Assembly: GCA_937877715.1 (NCBI GenBank)
Contig: CALEHW010000014.1
Span: 1-64,000 of the forward strand
Source of the DNA: an uncultured Methylophaga sp.
GTDB lineage: Bacteria; Pseudomonadota; Gammaproteobacteria; GCF-002020875
Length of the DNA stretch: 64,000 nt
Direction: 5' to 3'
Below are positions 42,501 to 51,115 of this stretch, one piece after another. The notes under the pieces are model-generated. The model saw only the letters and a program-made list of their open reading frames with translations. It was not told the origin of the DNA and searched no databases. The position numbers and the translations under genes are program-made. Position 1 is the first letter of the stretch; each line of letters starts with the position of its first letter.

Positions 42501-42907
42501 GTGATGATGCCGTACTCGCGGTCACTGGCAGAGTAGACATGTTTGATTTTGGGAATCTCGCTCAGGACCCTCTCAAAGGGATCGATAATCTGGTTGGCAA
42601 CCTCACCGGATGAGAGCCCTGGTGCCGGGAAGAATATATCGATCATCGGTACCGAGATCTGCGGATCCTCTTGGCGCGGGGTGGCAATCAAGCCCCAGAT
42701 ACCCACCACCATCATCGCAATGAAGAAGAGGGGTGAGAGCGGCGAGTGGATAAATGAGTCGGCAAGACGGCCAGCAAAGCCGAGGTCTTTGGCTTCATCG
42801 CTGCTCTTCTGCATTACCTCTCCGGGGATGTCCTGCAACCCTACAGTTGCCGGATCCTGAGGGCGATCCTCTCCCTCACCATGTGTTGGCTCTCTGCTAT
42901 CGCTCAT
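39560..42907 (-). CDS. RND-family efflux permease
   Basis: A 1115-residue inner-membrane pump with the RND plan: a first helix, a large periplasmic loop, six helices, a second loop and five helices. Family blocks include EDPQISVPMIDIFFPAPGLS and PFERVLSEIPKIKHVYS. In TM4 the motif is GFLVDNAIVIVENIYRRW, so the AcrB Asp-Asp pair is Asp-Asn; in TM10 the AcrB lysine is arginine (GIIVRNSILMVDF). These changes occur in RND branches other than the classical drug pumps. The N-terminus has an unusually long cytoplasmic lead (about 50 residues). The substrate is unknown. Confidence 0.93.
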   Translation of the reverse strand: MSDSREPTHGEGEDRPQDPATVGLQDIPGEVMQKSSDEAKDLGFAGRLADSFIHSPLSPLFFIAMMVVGIWGLIATPRQEDPQISVPMIDIFFPAPGLSSGEVANQIIDPFERVLSEIPKIKHVYSASDREYGIITIQFKVGEPMGPSIVQVHSKIQSNLDLLPKGIKPPMVKPKEVDDVPSVTLTLWSEEVDDEYLRTLGVSVLQHLKQLPQTGVGFVTGGRSRQVRIEVLPERLAGFGVSPGQIVHAVQTANTGHTVGSVEMSDRFFFIESGGFLSKVEEVKQLVVGQHRGTPVFLRDVANVTEGPQETKEIVTFSTGPASSHEGQIRDAAAVTIALAKQRGSNGVSVVNSILDEVNNNLKGYLIPDNVHVEVTRNYGESANNKVNDLLFKLFVATAAVTLLVWLSLGIKPSIVVLLTIPVVLVGTVFVAMLMGYTIDRVSLFALIFSIGFLVDNAIVIVENIYRRWLMAGTMDTRTAVDAVREVGNPTVLATYTVVAALIPMGFVSGMMGPYMEPIPALGSVAMVLSLFAALVFAPWLAMRIAPSMDKLRKMEERDEKIDARMDVFFRKAILSLVNNKMLGWGFLMGLILSFFAAMYMFYNTSVPVKMLPFDNKSSFSIVIDMPDGTALPTTANFTRQIAAKLSDVEEIVAIQNYVGTAQPFDFNGLVRHYYLRQFPWQAEVAVQLTDKTLRDRTSHQIASAVREQLQPIAEAAGVAITVVEMPPGPPVLQTVVAEIHGPDAETRRKVADDITEIFRESERISDVDNLMRSSMETWRFEVDREKASRQGISVETINQHLAMVMGEFQAATIFQSLILEPTYIVMTIPIEKRSHLNRLGDLPIMTMDQRTIPLSELGKFVKVQRDPIIFHKDLRNVEFVVGDAVGRLGAPIYAMLDVERILEERGYVTPDGIELRSGEYTGAPANDKQTGFEWTGEWTVTYETFRDMGIAFGVALVAIYMLVVWAFGNFVIPAIIMSPIPLTLLGIVPGHWIMNAEFTATSMIGWIALAGIIVRNSILMVDFTMHSFRGGNSLIDSVILAAKSRTRPILITALALVLGSAVILTDPIFQGMAVSLLFGVFVSTLLTLLVIPLGCISAGEKVFMEANDLEEEEA

Positions 42908-42916
42908 GGTCTGCCC

Positions 42917-44044
42917 TTATCTTGTAGAGGTTGTAGATGAGGATGGGTTGACCATCACGACATCACCTGCCCGTACTCCGGAGAGTACACTTCTCCAACC
43001 ATTGTCGGCCAACTCCCCAATACGTACAAGGCGCATCTCCATGATGTTGTCATCCTTGCGAATAAATATGGCAGGAAGGCTGCCGCGCCAGACCACTGCG
43101 GAGGGCGGTATGGTGACCAGCTCCTCTGAGTTGGTGGACGGATCCGGGATCATCACCTCTGTATACATGCCGGGTGCAGCCGGGGCACCCCCTGGAATAT
43201 TGAACTTGACGGTTACGGTGTGCCCCACCATGTCTGCCATCGGAAAGATACGTGCAACCGTAATGGGGACAATGTCACCACTCTGATCCATCCGTGCACT
43301 GAGCATCATTCCCTTGTGGAGTCCACGCACCAGACGGGCTGGCACCTCGGCACGAATCTGCAGACGACTGGTATCACCAAACAGGAAGAGGGGGACACCA
43401 GGCTGTGCTGGCTGCCCAACCTCAACCATCTTGCGCAGAATTACCCCATTAAAGGGGGCAATAATTGTGGCCTGCTCTATATTCTCATCTAGTTCACGAA
43501 TTGCAGCCAGTGCCTGATTGTAGGCATTCTCGGCAGTCTCAACCTGAACATTCATACCGTAGACATTGGTCTGACGCTGGATCCCGGAATCGCCACGACC
43601 ACTCATGTTTCTCATAGGATTGGAGAACATGGTCATCATGCTGGGGATGCCACCCATCATCGCATTGGGTTGTGAGTTGGGATTTTCTATCTCATTGCGG
43701 AGCTGCATCTGGGCATTTCGAATACCAGCATCTGCACTTGCTAGCTGGGCCTCGGCTTGGGCCCGTTTTGCCATCATTGCATCGACATCCTGGCTCGCCA
43801 GTCTATCCCCCTTGTTGAATGAATCACCCTCCTCACCAGCTATAAAGAGTACATCTCCAGGCATTTTTGCCACCAGGTTGACCTCGCGGTGGGGAATGAT
43901 CGTACCACCGAGAGAGATGATAGCCCCTACACGACTACTCTTGGCGGCGACAAACTCTGCTGCCTCTCCGTTGGCCACAGCTACAGTGGAGGCAGATAAT
44001 AGAAGAATTGATGTAATTGCACGTTTCATAAAAGCTTTTCTCAT
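42917..44044 (-). CDS. RND periplasmic adaptor (membrane fusion protein)
   Basis: A 375-residue adaptor with a signal peptide (cleavage near AVANGEA). It has a lipoyl half-motif (GTIIPHREVNLVAKMPGDVL), a helical hairpin, and beta-barrel and membrane-proximal domains. Within the hairpin, about residues 120-150, is a Met-rich insertion (NAMMGGIPSMMTMFSNPMRN) with eight methionines in about 25 residues. An ATG at 44029 is an alternative start. The gene stops nine bases before the permease gene. No outer-membrane channel gene is next to the pair. A consensus promoter lies just upstream. Confidence 0.92.
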   Translation of the reverse strand: MRKAFMKRAITSILLLSASTVAVANGEAAEFVAAKSSRVGAIISLGGTIIPHREVNLVAKMPGDVLFIAGEEGDSFNKGDRLASQDVDAMMAKRAQAEAQLASADAGIRNAQMQLRNEIENPNSQPNAMMGGIPSMMTMFSNPMRNMSGRGDSGIQRQTNVYGMNVQVETAENAYNQALAAIRELDENIEQATIIAPFNGVILRKMVEVGQPAQPGVPLFLFGDTSRLQIRAEVPARLVRGLHKGMMLSARMDQSGDIVPITVARIFPMADMVGHTVTVKFNIPGGAPAAPGMYTEVMIPDPSTNSEELVTIPPSAVVWRGSLPAIFIRKDDNIMEMRLVRIGELADNGWRSVLSGVRAGDVVMVNPSSSTTSTR

Positions 44045-44083
44045 CGGTCAAAATCCCGTTTTCGTCAGACAATACAAAGCTCA

Positions 44084-44113
44084 ATTGTATTCCAGAGAAT
44101 ACTTGAGTGTCAA
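44084..44113 (-). promoter_or_regulatory. Sigma-70 promoter of the RND adaptor-permease operon
   Basis: On the minus strand TTGACA (44113-44108) and TACAAT (44089-44084) are separated by 18 bases, a near-consensus promoter. The start would be about 33 bases before the ATG at 44044. The region 44045-44146 otherwise holds nothing recognisable. Confidence 0.75.
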
Positions 44114-44146
44114 CCAATATAAGGTGTGATGGTTGGAGAAAAACAG

Positions 44147-44416
44147 TTATGAATCAGTGGCTGAGGCGGCAGTTGCCATGCTTGTTGCAAAGGTAGTTTG
44201 AAAACCTCTCCGTAGCTGTTGGTCACGTAGAGAGAGGAGGGCATGTTCTGCATCCTCACGACACTCGTAGTGGGTCTCTCTGTAGCTACTGCGCCCTCCC
44301 TGTATTCCAGACTCGCGAATCAGGGTCCAGCCATCGATCAGGTCCTCCTGAATCTGTAGTTGATAGAAGCGGAGTGGCGATCCATCAACTGGCGGGGTCT
44401 GCATATAGATGCGCAT
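44147..44416 (-). CDS. Stand-alone WGR-domain protein
   Basis: An 89-residue protein whose whole length fits a WGR domain: LRFYQLQIQEDLIDGWTLIR carries the central W, and the classical W-G-R is read as ESGIQGGRSSYRETHY. Eukaryotic PARPs use this fold to bind DNA ends or nucleic acid; small bacterial versions are uncharacterised. There is no clear ribosome site. It lies 69 bases after the hypF stop on the same strand, so it may be the tail of the hyp transcript without being part of hydrogenase maturation. Confidence 0.75.
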   Translation of the reverse strand: MRIYMQTPPVDGSPLRFYQLQIQEDLIDGWTLIRESGIQGGRSSYRETHYECREDAEHALLSLRDQQLRRGFQTTFATSMATAASATDS

Positions 44417-44485
44417 GGGGTCTGTAGGGTGGTTAATGCCGGGTACTGAACTTTGCCAGATTTATGCGGGGGAGTATAGCCACAA

Positions 44486-46843
44486 TCATCGGGGAGTGGA
44501 GAGGTATTGGGCGGCAGCAACGGCACCTTGCCCCAGTGAGATACCCTGATCATTGAGTGGAAATTTCTTTGCAGAGAGAACGGTGAGACCTCTTCTCTCA
44601 AGTGCATCAGTGACCCCTTCGAGCAGCAGCTGGTTCTGGAATACTCCACCCCCCAATGCAACGGTATCGACATTATGTTCTCGACAGAGCAGTTCAGCCA
44701 TCTCGGCAGTTGAGTTGATCAGGCCATGGTGGAAGCGTGCAGCAACGGTTTCGACCGCAGTTTCTCTCTCCAGATCGAGAAGAAGCTCTCGCCACATAGG
44801 CGCCCAGTCAACTATCAGTCGCCCATCGCTCTCCAGTAGTTGGTAGGGATAGCCTTTTCCATGTTGGGCGGAAAATGGTTGGGTGGCGATGGATTCAAGC
44901 TCAATGGCCGCCTCCCCCTCAAAGGAGATAGACTCCCTGCAGAGCCCCACAGTTGCCGCCACCGCATCGATCAATCTGCCACAGGAGGAGGCTAACGGAC
45001 TGTTAACCCCACTCGCCACCATCCTCTCCATGGTGTTTAGTGGTTTGCCGTTGAGATACTGCACAACCTCAAGATGGGGATACTGCTGCTCCAGCTTTTC
45101 CCACCCGATGGAGGCTGCAAGGTGTGCATAACTATTGCGCCACGGCTCCCTGATGGCCCGGGATCCACCCGGCATGGCAACCGGGGAGAGGTTTCCCACC
45201 CTCTGGTAGTCACGATAGTTGGCCAGCAGAAATTCCCCTCCCCATATCTCTCCATCATCCCCATAACCTAGCCCATCGAGGGCAATTCCCAAGAGAGGAG
45301 GGGTATCCAGCGGGAGTTGATGTTCCACCATACAGGAGACAATGTGGGCGTGGTGGTGTTGTACCTCAATTAGTGGAATCCTCTGCTGCTCCGCCCATTC
45401 CTTGCCGATCTGAGTTGGTATATATTCAGGGTGGCAATCCACAACGATGGCCTCCGGGTGGTGGTCAAAGAGTTTCTGGTAGATTTGGAGGTTGTTACGG
45501 TACTCCCTCAGGGTTGAGCTATTTTCCAGATCTCCAACAAATTGCGACAGGACTGCATGGCCATTTTGGAGCAGGACAAAACTGTTCTTTAACTCTCCTC
45601 CCATTGCCACCATCTGTGGGCTATTTTCAAAGCCATAGGGAAGCATAATTGATCCTGGAGCCATACCTCTGCCATAGCGCATAGTCCTTGGTTTTCCTTC
45701 TGCCACTCGGACCACGGAGTCATCTACGCGATTGGTAATTCCCCGATTGTGAAGCAGCCAGTAGTCGACAATTTCATTCAGCTGTTCACGTGCATCTTCA
45801 TTGGTGGTGCACTGTGGTTCATTGGCACGATTTCCAGATGTCAGAACAATTGGTGAATCCAGGCTGTTCATCAACAGATGGTGAAGTGGCGTATAGGGGA
45901 GCATAAAGCCGATCCCTTGCCGAATAGGGGAGATTGAGGGGGCAAGATTACTGCTCTGTTGATCGAGTGTCACGATCGGTGCAACACTGCTTTCGAGCAG
46001 TTCCCTCTCAGCATGTGAAACAGCTCCATGACGTGAGACCATTTCACAGTCTCTGGCCATTACTGCAAACGGTTTGCGCCCTCTCTTTTTCCTTTTCCTC
46101 AGTCGTGCTACAACAACCTCATTACCTGCATCACAGGCCAGATGGAATCCACCAATTCCCTTAATGGCAACAATATTGCCCTCTTGAATCAATTTTGCGG
46201 TGTGCTGTATCGGACCCAGCTGGTTCTCTCCATCGGAGAGTTTTTTCCCTGACCTTTCCTCCAGCCAGAGTTGTGGACCGCACCCTCCACAGCAGTTTGG
46301 TTGCGCATGAAAGCGCCTATTTGATGGATCCTCATATTCCTCCTGGCATTTGCTGCACATGGTGAATGGAGCCATTGAGGTGTTGTTGCGATCGTAAGGG
46401 ACCGCCCTGGTGATTGAGAAACGTGGACCGCAGTGGGTGCAGTTGGTAAATGGATAGTGATGGCGATGATTCTTTGGGTTCATCATCTCAGTAATGCATT
46501 GGGGGCAGCTGGCGGCATCCGCTGTGATGGCTGTGGTGATTGCCCCACCCACGCTACCTGCAATAGTGAACTGTTCAGGGGGTTCTCCATCCAGAGGTTC
46601 AATCCGGATCTGCTCGATAAGTGCCAGTGGAGGGGGATTGTCCCGGAGCTGTTGCAGAAAGCGGTTGATACTGCTTTCCTCTCCCCATGCCTGCATAACA
46701 ATACCGTCACCACTGTTCCAGACCCTGCCGACCAGTCGGTTCTCTCCGGCGAGTCTCCACACTGCAGGACGGAATCCAACACCCTGAACAGTCCCCTCAA
46801 TATGGATGGTTTTTCCGTGGAGTGGGGGTTGCTCTATGCCCAT
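44486..46843 (-). CDS. hypF: Carbamoyltransferase HypF
   Basis: A 785-residue enzyme that converts carbamoyl phosphate to a thiocarbamate on HypE, the source of the cyanide ligands of [NiFe] hydrogenases. Domains in order: acylphosphatase (GTVQGVGFRPAVWRLA, residues 14-29), two zinc motifs (CPQCITEMM...CTHCGPR and CSKCQEEY...CCGGCGP), a YrdC-like nucleotide domain (VAIKGIGGFHLACDA), and a Kae1-like domain with HHHAHIVSCM and VALGGGVFQNQLLL. It overlaps hypX by ten bases. Confidence 0.97.
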   Translation of the reverse strand: MGIEQPPLHGKTIHIEGTVQGVGFRPAVWRLAGENRLVGRVWNSGDGIVMQAWGEESSINRFLQQLRDNPPPLALIEQIRIEPLDGEPPEQFTIAGSVGGAITTAITADAASCPQCITEMMNPKNHRHHYPFTNCTHCGPRFSITRAVPYDRNNTSMAPFTMCSKCQEEYEDPSNRRFHAQPNCCGGCGPQLWLEERSGKKLSDGENQLGPIQHTAKLIQEGNIVAIKGIGGFHLACDAGNEVVVARLRKRKKRGRKPFAVMARDCEMVSRHGAVSHAERELLESSVAPIVTLDQQSSNLAPSISPIRQGIGFMLPYTPLHHLLMNSLDSPIVLTSGNRANEPQCTTNEDAREQLNEIVDYWLLHNRGITNRVDDSVVRVAEGKPRTMRYGRGMAPGSIMLPYGFENSPQMVAMGGELKNSFVLLQNGHAVLSQFVGDLENSSTLREYRNNLQIYQKLFDHHPEAIVVDCHPEYIPTQIGKEWAEQQRIPLIEVQHHHAHIVSCMVEHQLPLDTPPLLGIALDGLGYGDDGEIWGGEFLLANYRDYQRVGNLSPVAMPGGSRAIREPWRNSYAHLAASIGWEKLEQQYPHLEVVQYLNGKPLNTMERMVASGVNSPLASSCGRLIDAVAATVGLCRESISFEGEAAIELESIATQPFSAQHGKGYPYQLLESDGRLIVDWAPMWRELLLDLERETAVETVAARFHHGLINSTAEMAELLCREHNVDTVALGGGVFQNQLLLEGVTDALERRGLTVLSAKKFPLNDQGISLGQGAVAAAQYLSTPR

Positions 46844-48549
46844 GACTTTGTGGTTCTGCGGTGGAGTGCCAGGGTCAGGGGGGTGCGGGATTTTGGTATC
46901 TTGTGGATGAAGTTGTAGCGGGCAATATGGTAGCTTGGGTCAAATCCATAGAAGTTCATACGCATCTTCTCTAGCTCCTGCTCACGGTATGTTGCCAGAG
47001 GCTGAATCGCCTCATCCTCACTTCTCTGTCTCCTCTTCTTTTCCAACAATTTTTCAAAACCTGGTTGGACGACCAGTTTTTTAGTCCTCTGGAGCGTCTC
47101 CTTTATGAACTCTTTCCTGTTCGCACCATAGGCGGCATCCACCAGCCCAATTCTCTCTGCCTCTGCAGTTCCCATAGGCAGACGAGTTCTGATAATGTGC
47201 TCGGCGTTATCTCTCCCCGTATAACGGGGCAGCAGGTAGCTCCAGTATTCTGACCCATAGAGGTTGCCCATATCCTTATAGTGGGGGTTGAGAATAACCC
47301 CATCTCTTGCCCATAGAAAATCTGCGGTCCTGGCAAGGAAAACCCCGCCCGCGCCGGCACCTCCCTGGAGTGCGCTAATGGTCAGCCGGTCATCCGTGTT
47401 GATAATCTCCAAGGCAAGATCATCCAGTACATTGATGTTTTTCCATGACTCATCTGCGGTGCTCTCTGCCGCCTCTATCTGGTTCAGATCCATTCCGTTG
47501 GACCAGTAATCCTCTCCTCCCAGCAGAACAATGGCGTGACTGTTCTGCTCTCTGGCGTGCCGATAGGCAGAGAGCAGTTGCTGGCACTGTGTGGCCCCCA
47601 TCGCCCCGTTATAGAAGGAGAAGTGGAGCAGACCAATATCACCGATCTGCTCATAGCTGATCTCACGGTAACCGCTGCTGTCACTGCTGTTCTCGGATTC
47701 GACTGTAACCTCTGGCAGTTTGGCAATCTCATCGGCAAGTACGGTTGTTGCAGGAAGCTTGAACGGGTGGTTGCTCTCTCTGTCACGCAGTCGCCCAATC
47801 CAGACCGCCTTGCCATCTGCGGTTGCCCGGCAGATGGCTGGCCCTGAGCGCGCAATGACTGCGCCGGCTTTACCACTGAGGTGGAACTCAGGTTGTACGT
47901 CGTAGAGGGACAGATCTCTTCTAAAGAGGTGGTCCGGTACTCCGGGAGCTCCATCTGCAGAGTGGATCTTTCTCACCACCGTATCAAGACCATCCTCTTC
48001 CCAGTTAATCAATCTGTCATGCCCTGTTGCCAACGGGTGTGACTCTATCTTGCTGCCCCCTGGAAGTTGCCACTGCGTCTGGGGCCGAAAACCGGACTCT
48101 GTAAAATTATTGACTGCACGCAGTGTTGCAGTAACAGCTGCCTCAGTGACCTCGTTGCGGTAGAGGCTCCCCTTGGGGGCAGTTCGCATCGGGAAGGTTT
48201 CGGAGGCCCAGATATCTCCCCCATCCAACACCCCGTTGGCCTGCAGGAGTGTGACTCCCCAGCTCTTCTCCCCGTTGAGAATTGCCCAATCCAGTGCTGA
48301 CGGCCCACGATTCCCAGGTGGCCCGGGATGCACAACCAGGCAGGTTATTCTGCCCCAGATCGATTCGGGAATGGCTCGCTTGAGAAAAGGGGCAATTAGC
48401 AGGTCCGGTTTGAACAGATCGACAGCCTCCATTGATACCAGATCATTGATATCAAATTCAACAGATACTTCGTGTCCAGCCTCCCTCAGTTCAACAAAGA
48501 GTCTCTGGCTAAGGCTGTTGAAGTTGTGAACAAGCAGCAGGATTTTCAT
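46834..48549 (-). CDS. hypX: Hydrogenase maturation protein HypX (HoxX)
   Basis: A 571-residue protein with an N-terminal formyl-tetrahydrofolate hydrolase/transferase-like domain and a C-terminal enoyl-CoA-hydratase/crotonase-like domain. The folate-domain loop is CLVVHPGPPGNRGPSALDWA near residue 75. The crotonase half has the oxyanion-type ALQGGAGAGGVFLARTADF. In Ralstonia and Aquifex HypX turns formyl groups into CO via formyl-CoA, giving the CO ligand of [NiFe] hydrogenases under air. Its presence argues for hydrogenase assembly in the presence of oxygen. It stops before hypF with a ten-base overlap. Confidence 0.95.
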   Translation of the reverse strand: MKILLLVHNFNSLSQRLFVELREAGHEVSVEFDINDLVSMEAVDLFKPDLLIAPFLKRAIPESIWGRITCLVVHPGPPGNRGPSALDWAILNGEKSWGVTLLQANGVLDGGDIWASETFPMRTAPKGSLYRNEVTEAAVTATLRAVNNFTESGFRPQTQWQLPGGSKIESHPLATGHDRLINWEEDGLDTVVRKIHSADGAPGVPDHLFRRDLSLYDVQPEFHLSGKAGAVIARSGPAICRATADGKAVWIGRLRDRESNHPFKLPATTVLADEIAKLPEVTVESENSSDSSGYREISYEQIGDIGLLHFSFYNGAMGATQCQQLLSAYRHAREQNSHAIVLLGGEDYWSNGMDLNQIEAAESTADESWKNINVLDDLALEIINTDDRLTISALQGGAGAGGVFLARTADFLWARDGVILNPHYKDMGNLYGSEYWSYLLPRYTGRDNAEHIIRTRLPMGTAEAERIGLVDAAYGANRKEFIKETLQRTKKLVVQPGFEKLLEKKRRQRSEDEAIQPLATYREQELEKMRMNFYGFDPSYHIARYNFIHKIPKSRTPLTLALHRRTTKSWA

Positions 48550-48552
48550 TCA

Positions 48553-49566
48553 TCAACAAATTCTTGGTAGCTGCTCACCAGCAAGCCAATCAATGACGCG
48601 ACTGCCACCCAGCACTGTCTCCATCTGTACAAACTTATAAGGATCCTCAACCACCTCCCCAATAATGGCTGCATTGCTGCCCAGTGGGTGTTTCTGCATT
48701 AGTGAGAGCAGGGCAGGGGCATCATCCGGGTGAGAGATACAGATTAACTTTCCCTCATTAGCAACGTAGAGTGGATCGAGCCCCAATAGTTCACATGCAG
48801 CACTGACGGCTGAATTGATGGGGATAGAGCTCTCCCTGATTTGCATTCCTACGCTGGATTGTTGTGCCAGCTCATTCAGTGTGGTCGCCACCCCTCCTCG
48901 GGTTGGGTCACGTAGACAGTGGATCTCGGGCACAGCCTTCACCATCTCCTCTATCATTTCATGAAGGGCGGCTGAGTCAGACTGGATGGTGGTTTCAAAC
49001 TCCAGATTCTCTCGGCTTGAGAGGATGGCAATACCGTGGTCACCAATGTTTCCGCTAATAATGATCGCATCACCCGGAGCCGCTCTATCCCCTGAGATGT
49101 TAACCCCCTCGGGAATCATCCCGACCGCGGTAGTGGTGATGAAAACCCCATCACCCTTACCACGCTCTACCACTTTGGTGTCTCCGGTAATGATTGGCAC
49201 CCTGGCCGTTGCAGAGGCCTCGGCCATCGATTTTACAATTCGCTCCAGATCAACCAGTGGAAAACCCTCCTCAATGATAAAACCGGCAGAGAGGTATAGA
49301 GGTTGTGCCCCTGACATCGATACATCATTGAGTGTCCCGTGGACAGATAGTGAGCCAATATCACCACCAGAAAAGAAGAGGGGGGAGATCACATGGCCAT
49401 CTGTACTGATCGACATGCGCCCCTTGGATATGGAGAATGAGGCCTGGTCGTTGCCCTGCCGCAGCAGATCATTGTCAAAGTAGTGGATAAAGAGTTCATC
49501 GATAAGCTGGGCCATGGCTCGTCCGCCACTACCATGTGTCATATCGATCGTATTGCTTCTTATCAT
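48553..49566 (-). CDS. hypE: Hydrogenase maturation protein HypE
   Basis: About 337 residues from the ATG at 49566 that overlaps the upstream stop as ATGA (an in-frame TTG at 49572 is less likely). It belongs to the PurM-like ATPases; THGSGGRAMAQLIDELF is the N-terminal signature. The C-terminus is LPRIC, whose last cysteine receives the carbamoyl group from HypF and is dehydrated to thiocyanate. It is transcribed between the unknown membrane gene and hypX. Confidence 0.97.
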   Translation of the reverse strand: MIRSNTIDMTHGSGGRAMAQLIDELFIHYFDNDLLRQGNDQASFSISKGRMSISTDGHVISPLFFSGGDIGSLSVHGTLNDVSMSGAQPLYLSAGFIIEEGFPLVDLERIVKSMAEASATARVPIITGDTKVVERGKGDGVFITTTAVGMIPEGVNISGDRAAPGDAIIISGNIGDHGIAILSSRENLEFETTIQSDSAALHEMIEEMVKAVPEIHCLRDPTRGGVATTLNELAQQSSVGMQIRESSIPINSAVSAACELLGLDPLYVANEGKLICISHPDDAPALLSLMQKHPLGSNAAIIGEVVEDPYKFVQMETVLGGSRVIDWLAGEQLPRIC

Positions 49567-49979
49567 TCCCAAAAAATATAGCTGCTTCCCAGAAGCGCGG
49601 TGGCAATGCTGATATCTACAATGGCTATACTAATAAGGTAGCTGTAATTGCCATAAGACATGGTTGACAGGGTGGCTCCAGCAATGATCATAAGGGCTAA
49701 AAATATAAAGAATCTTGGCCTGTAAAATTGCCAGATCCTGGGCTCTGCCAATGAATTTATTCTATCCAAGTTTCTCTCACAATTATTGATGAAGATATAT
49801 CGTGCCTTCAATATTCCAAGTGATATTCCACCAGCGGCAGCTATCCATATCCACCCCTGTTCCGAGGAGAGATGATTTGCCTCAATCAAGAGGATTCCAC
49901 CCTTTAATGCCAACACGACACCCCCTGTATACCATGTGAGAGCGGCTAAAATCTTAAGAATATCTTTGGTTACTATCAT
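49563..49979 (-). CDS. Unknown four-helix membrane protein between hypD and hypE
   Basis: A 138-residue protein I do not recognise. Four hydrophobic stretches are visible at about residues 9-31 (ALTWYTGGVVLALKGG), 42-59 (WIWIAAAGGISLGILKA), 88-108 (FFIFLALMIIAGATLS) and 112-135 (SYLISIAIVDISIATALLG). A basic loop with one cysteine lies between helices 2 and 3. It overlaps the hypD stop and the hypE start by four bases each (ATGA), so the ribosome probably passes through all three. The DNA looks more AT-rich than its neighbours, suggesting a separate origin. Position suggests a link to hydrogenase maturation or nickel supply; nothing in the sequence proves it. Confidence 0.8.
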   Translation of the reverse strand: MIVTKDILKILAALTWYTGGVVLALKGGILLIEANHLSSEQGWIWIAAAGGISLGILKARYIFINNCERNLDRINSLAEPRIWQFYRPRFFIFLALMIIAGATLSTMSYGNYSYLISIAIVDISIATALLGSSYIFWE

Positions 49980-51115
49980 TCTGGAGCCCTGTCTCCCTGG
50001 CGAAAACGGCCATAACTCCAGTATGCGGCACAGGCCCCCTCGGAGGAGACCATACAGGATCCCATCGGGTTTTCGGGGGTGCAGAGAGTGCCAAACAGTT
50101 TGCAGTCACTGGGTTGTTTGGCGCCGCGGAGAATTGATGGGCATTCGCAACCCTTGATATCCGGGGAGTCTATCTGCGGAATGGTGAATCGTCTCTCACT
50201 ATCAAACTTGGCATACTGCTTCCTGATCTGCAGAGCGCTGTAGGGAACATCTCCCAGCCCCCTCCATTCAAATAGTTGCCGCAGCTCAAACACCTCAGCC
50301 ACCAGGGCCTGCGCCTTTTGGTTCCCCTCCCGGGTTACGATACGACTATATTCATTCTCAACCTCATATCTCCCCTCATTGAGTTGCTGAACCAGCATTA
50401 GGGTTGACTGCATTACATCCAGTGGCTCAAAACCGGCAATGACTACGGGTCGCTGGAACTCCTCGGCAAAGAATTCATAGGGACGACTACCAATGATGGC
50501 ACTGACATGGGAGGGGCCAAAAAAACCATCAATGGAGACTGTTCCAATCTCCCGTACCTCAGGTGACTGGAGTATGCTCTGAATGGCAGCGGGGGTCAGA
50601 ACATGGTTGGAGAAGACGGTGAAGTTATTTAGTCCCTCGGCTGCAGCCTGTTGGATGGCAACCGCAGTAGGTGGAGTTGTGGTCTCGAACCCGATGGCAA
50701 AGAAGACAACCTCACGTTCGGGGTTTTCCCGGGCAATTCGCAGTGCATCTTGTGTGGAGTAGACCATACGCACATCGCCACCGGCAGCCTTGACCCTGAG
50801 AAGGCTTTTACGCTCAGTGGCAGGAACACGCAATAGATCACCGTAGCTGCAGAGGATGATATTCTCATTTTCCAGCAGATGGATTGCCTGATCAATTCGT
50901 CCTGTAGGCAATACACAGACAGGGCATCCGGGACCATGAATAAAATTGATGTTGCCGGGCAACAGGTCATGAATTCCATAACGAAAGATGGCGTGTGTGT
51001 GGCCACCACAGAACTCCATCAGGTTGTATTGTCTGTTTGGATCGGAGGCATGTGCTATCTTTTCTGCCAGTTTTCTGGCTAGTTTGCCGGAGCGGAATTC
51101 ATCTACATATTTCAT
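49976..51115 (-). CDS. hypD: Hydrogenase maturation protein HypD
   Basis: A 379-residue iron-sulfur protein which with HypC assembles Fe(CN)2CO. Conserved blocks are FCGGHTHAIFRYGI, HGPGCPVCVLPTG (redox cysteines) and IGFETTTPPTAVAIQQA. The [4Fe-4S] cysteines lie in the C-terminal CECPSILRG...CKLFGTLCTPENPMGSC, followed by SSEGACAAYWSYG. It overlaps hypC upstream and the membrane-protein gene downstream, four bases each. Confidence 0.98.
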   Translation of the reverse strand: MKYVDEFRSGKLARKLAEKIAHASDPNRQYNLMEFCGGHTHAIFRYGIHDLLPGNINFIHGPGCPVCVLPTGRIDQAIHLLENENIILCSYGDLLRVPATERKSLLRVKAAGGDVRMVYSTQDALRIARENPEREVVFFAIGFETTTPPTAVAIQQAAAEGLNNFTVFSNHVLTPAAIQSILQSPEVREIGTVSIDGFFGPSHVSAIIGSRPYEFFAEEFQRPVVIAGFEPLDVMQSTLMLVQQLNEGRYEVENEYSRIVTREGNQKAQALVAEVFELRQLFEWRGLGDVPYSALQIRKQYAKFDSERRFTIPQIDSPDIKGCECPSILRGAKQPSDCKLFGTLCTPENPMGSCMVSSEGACAAYWSYGRFRQGDRAPE

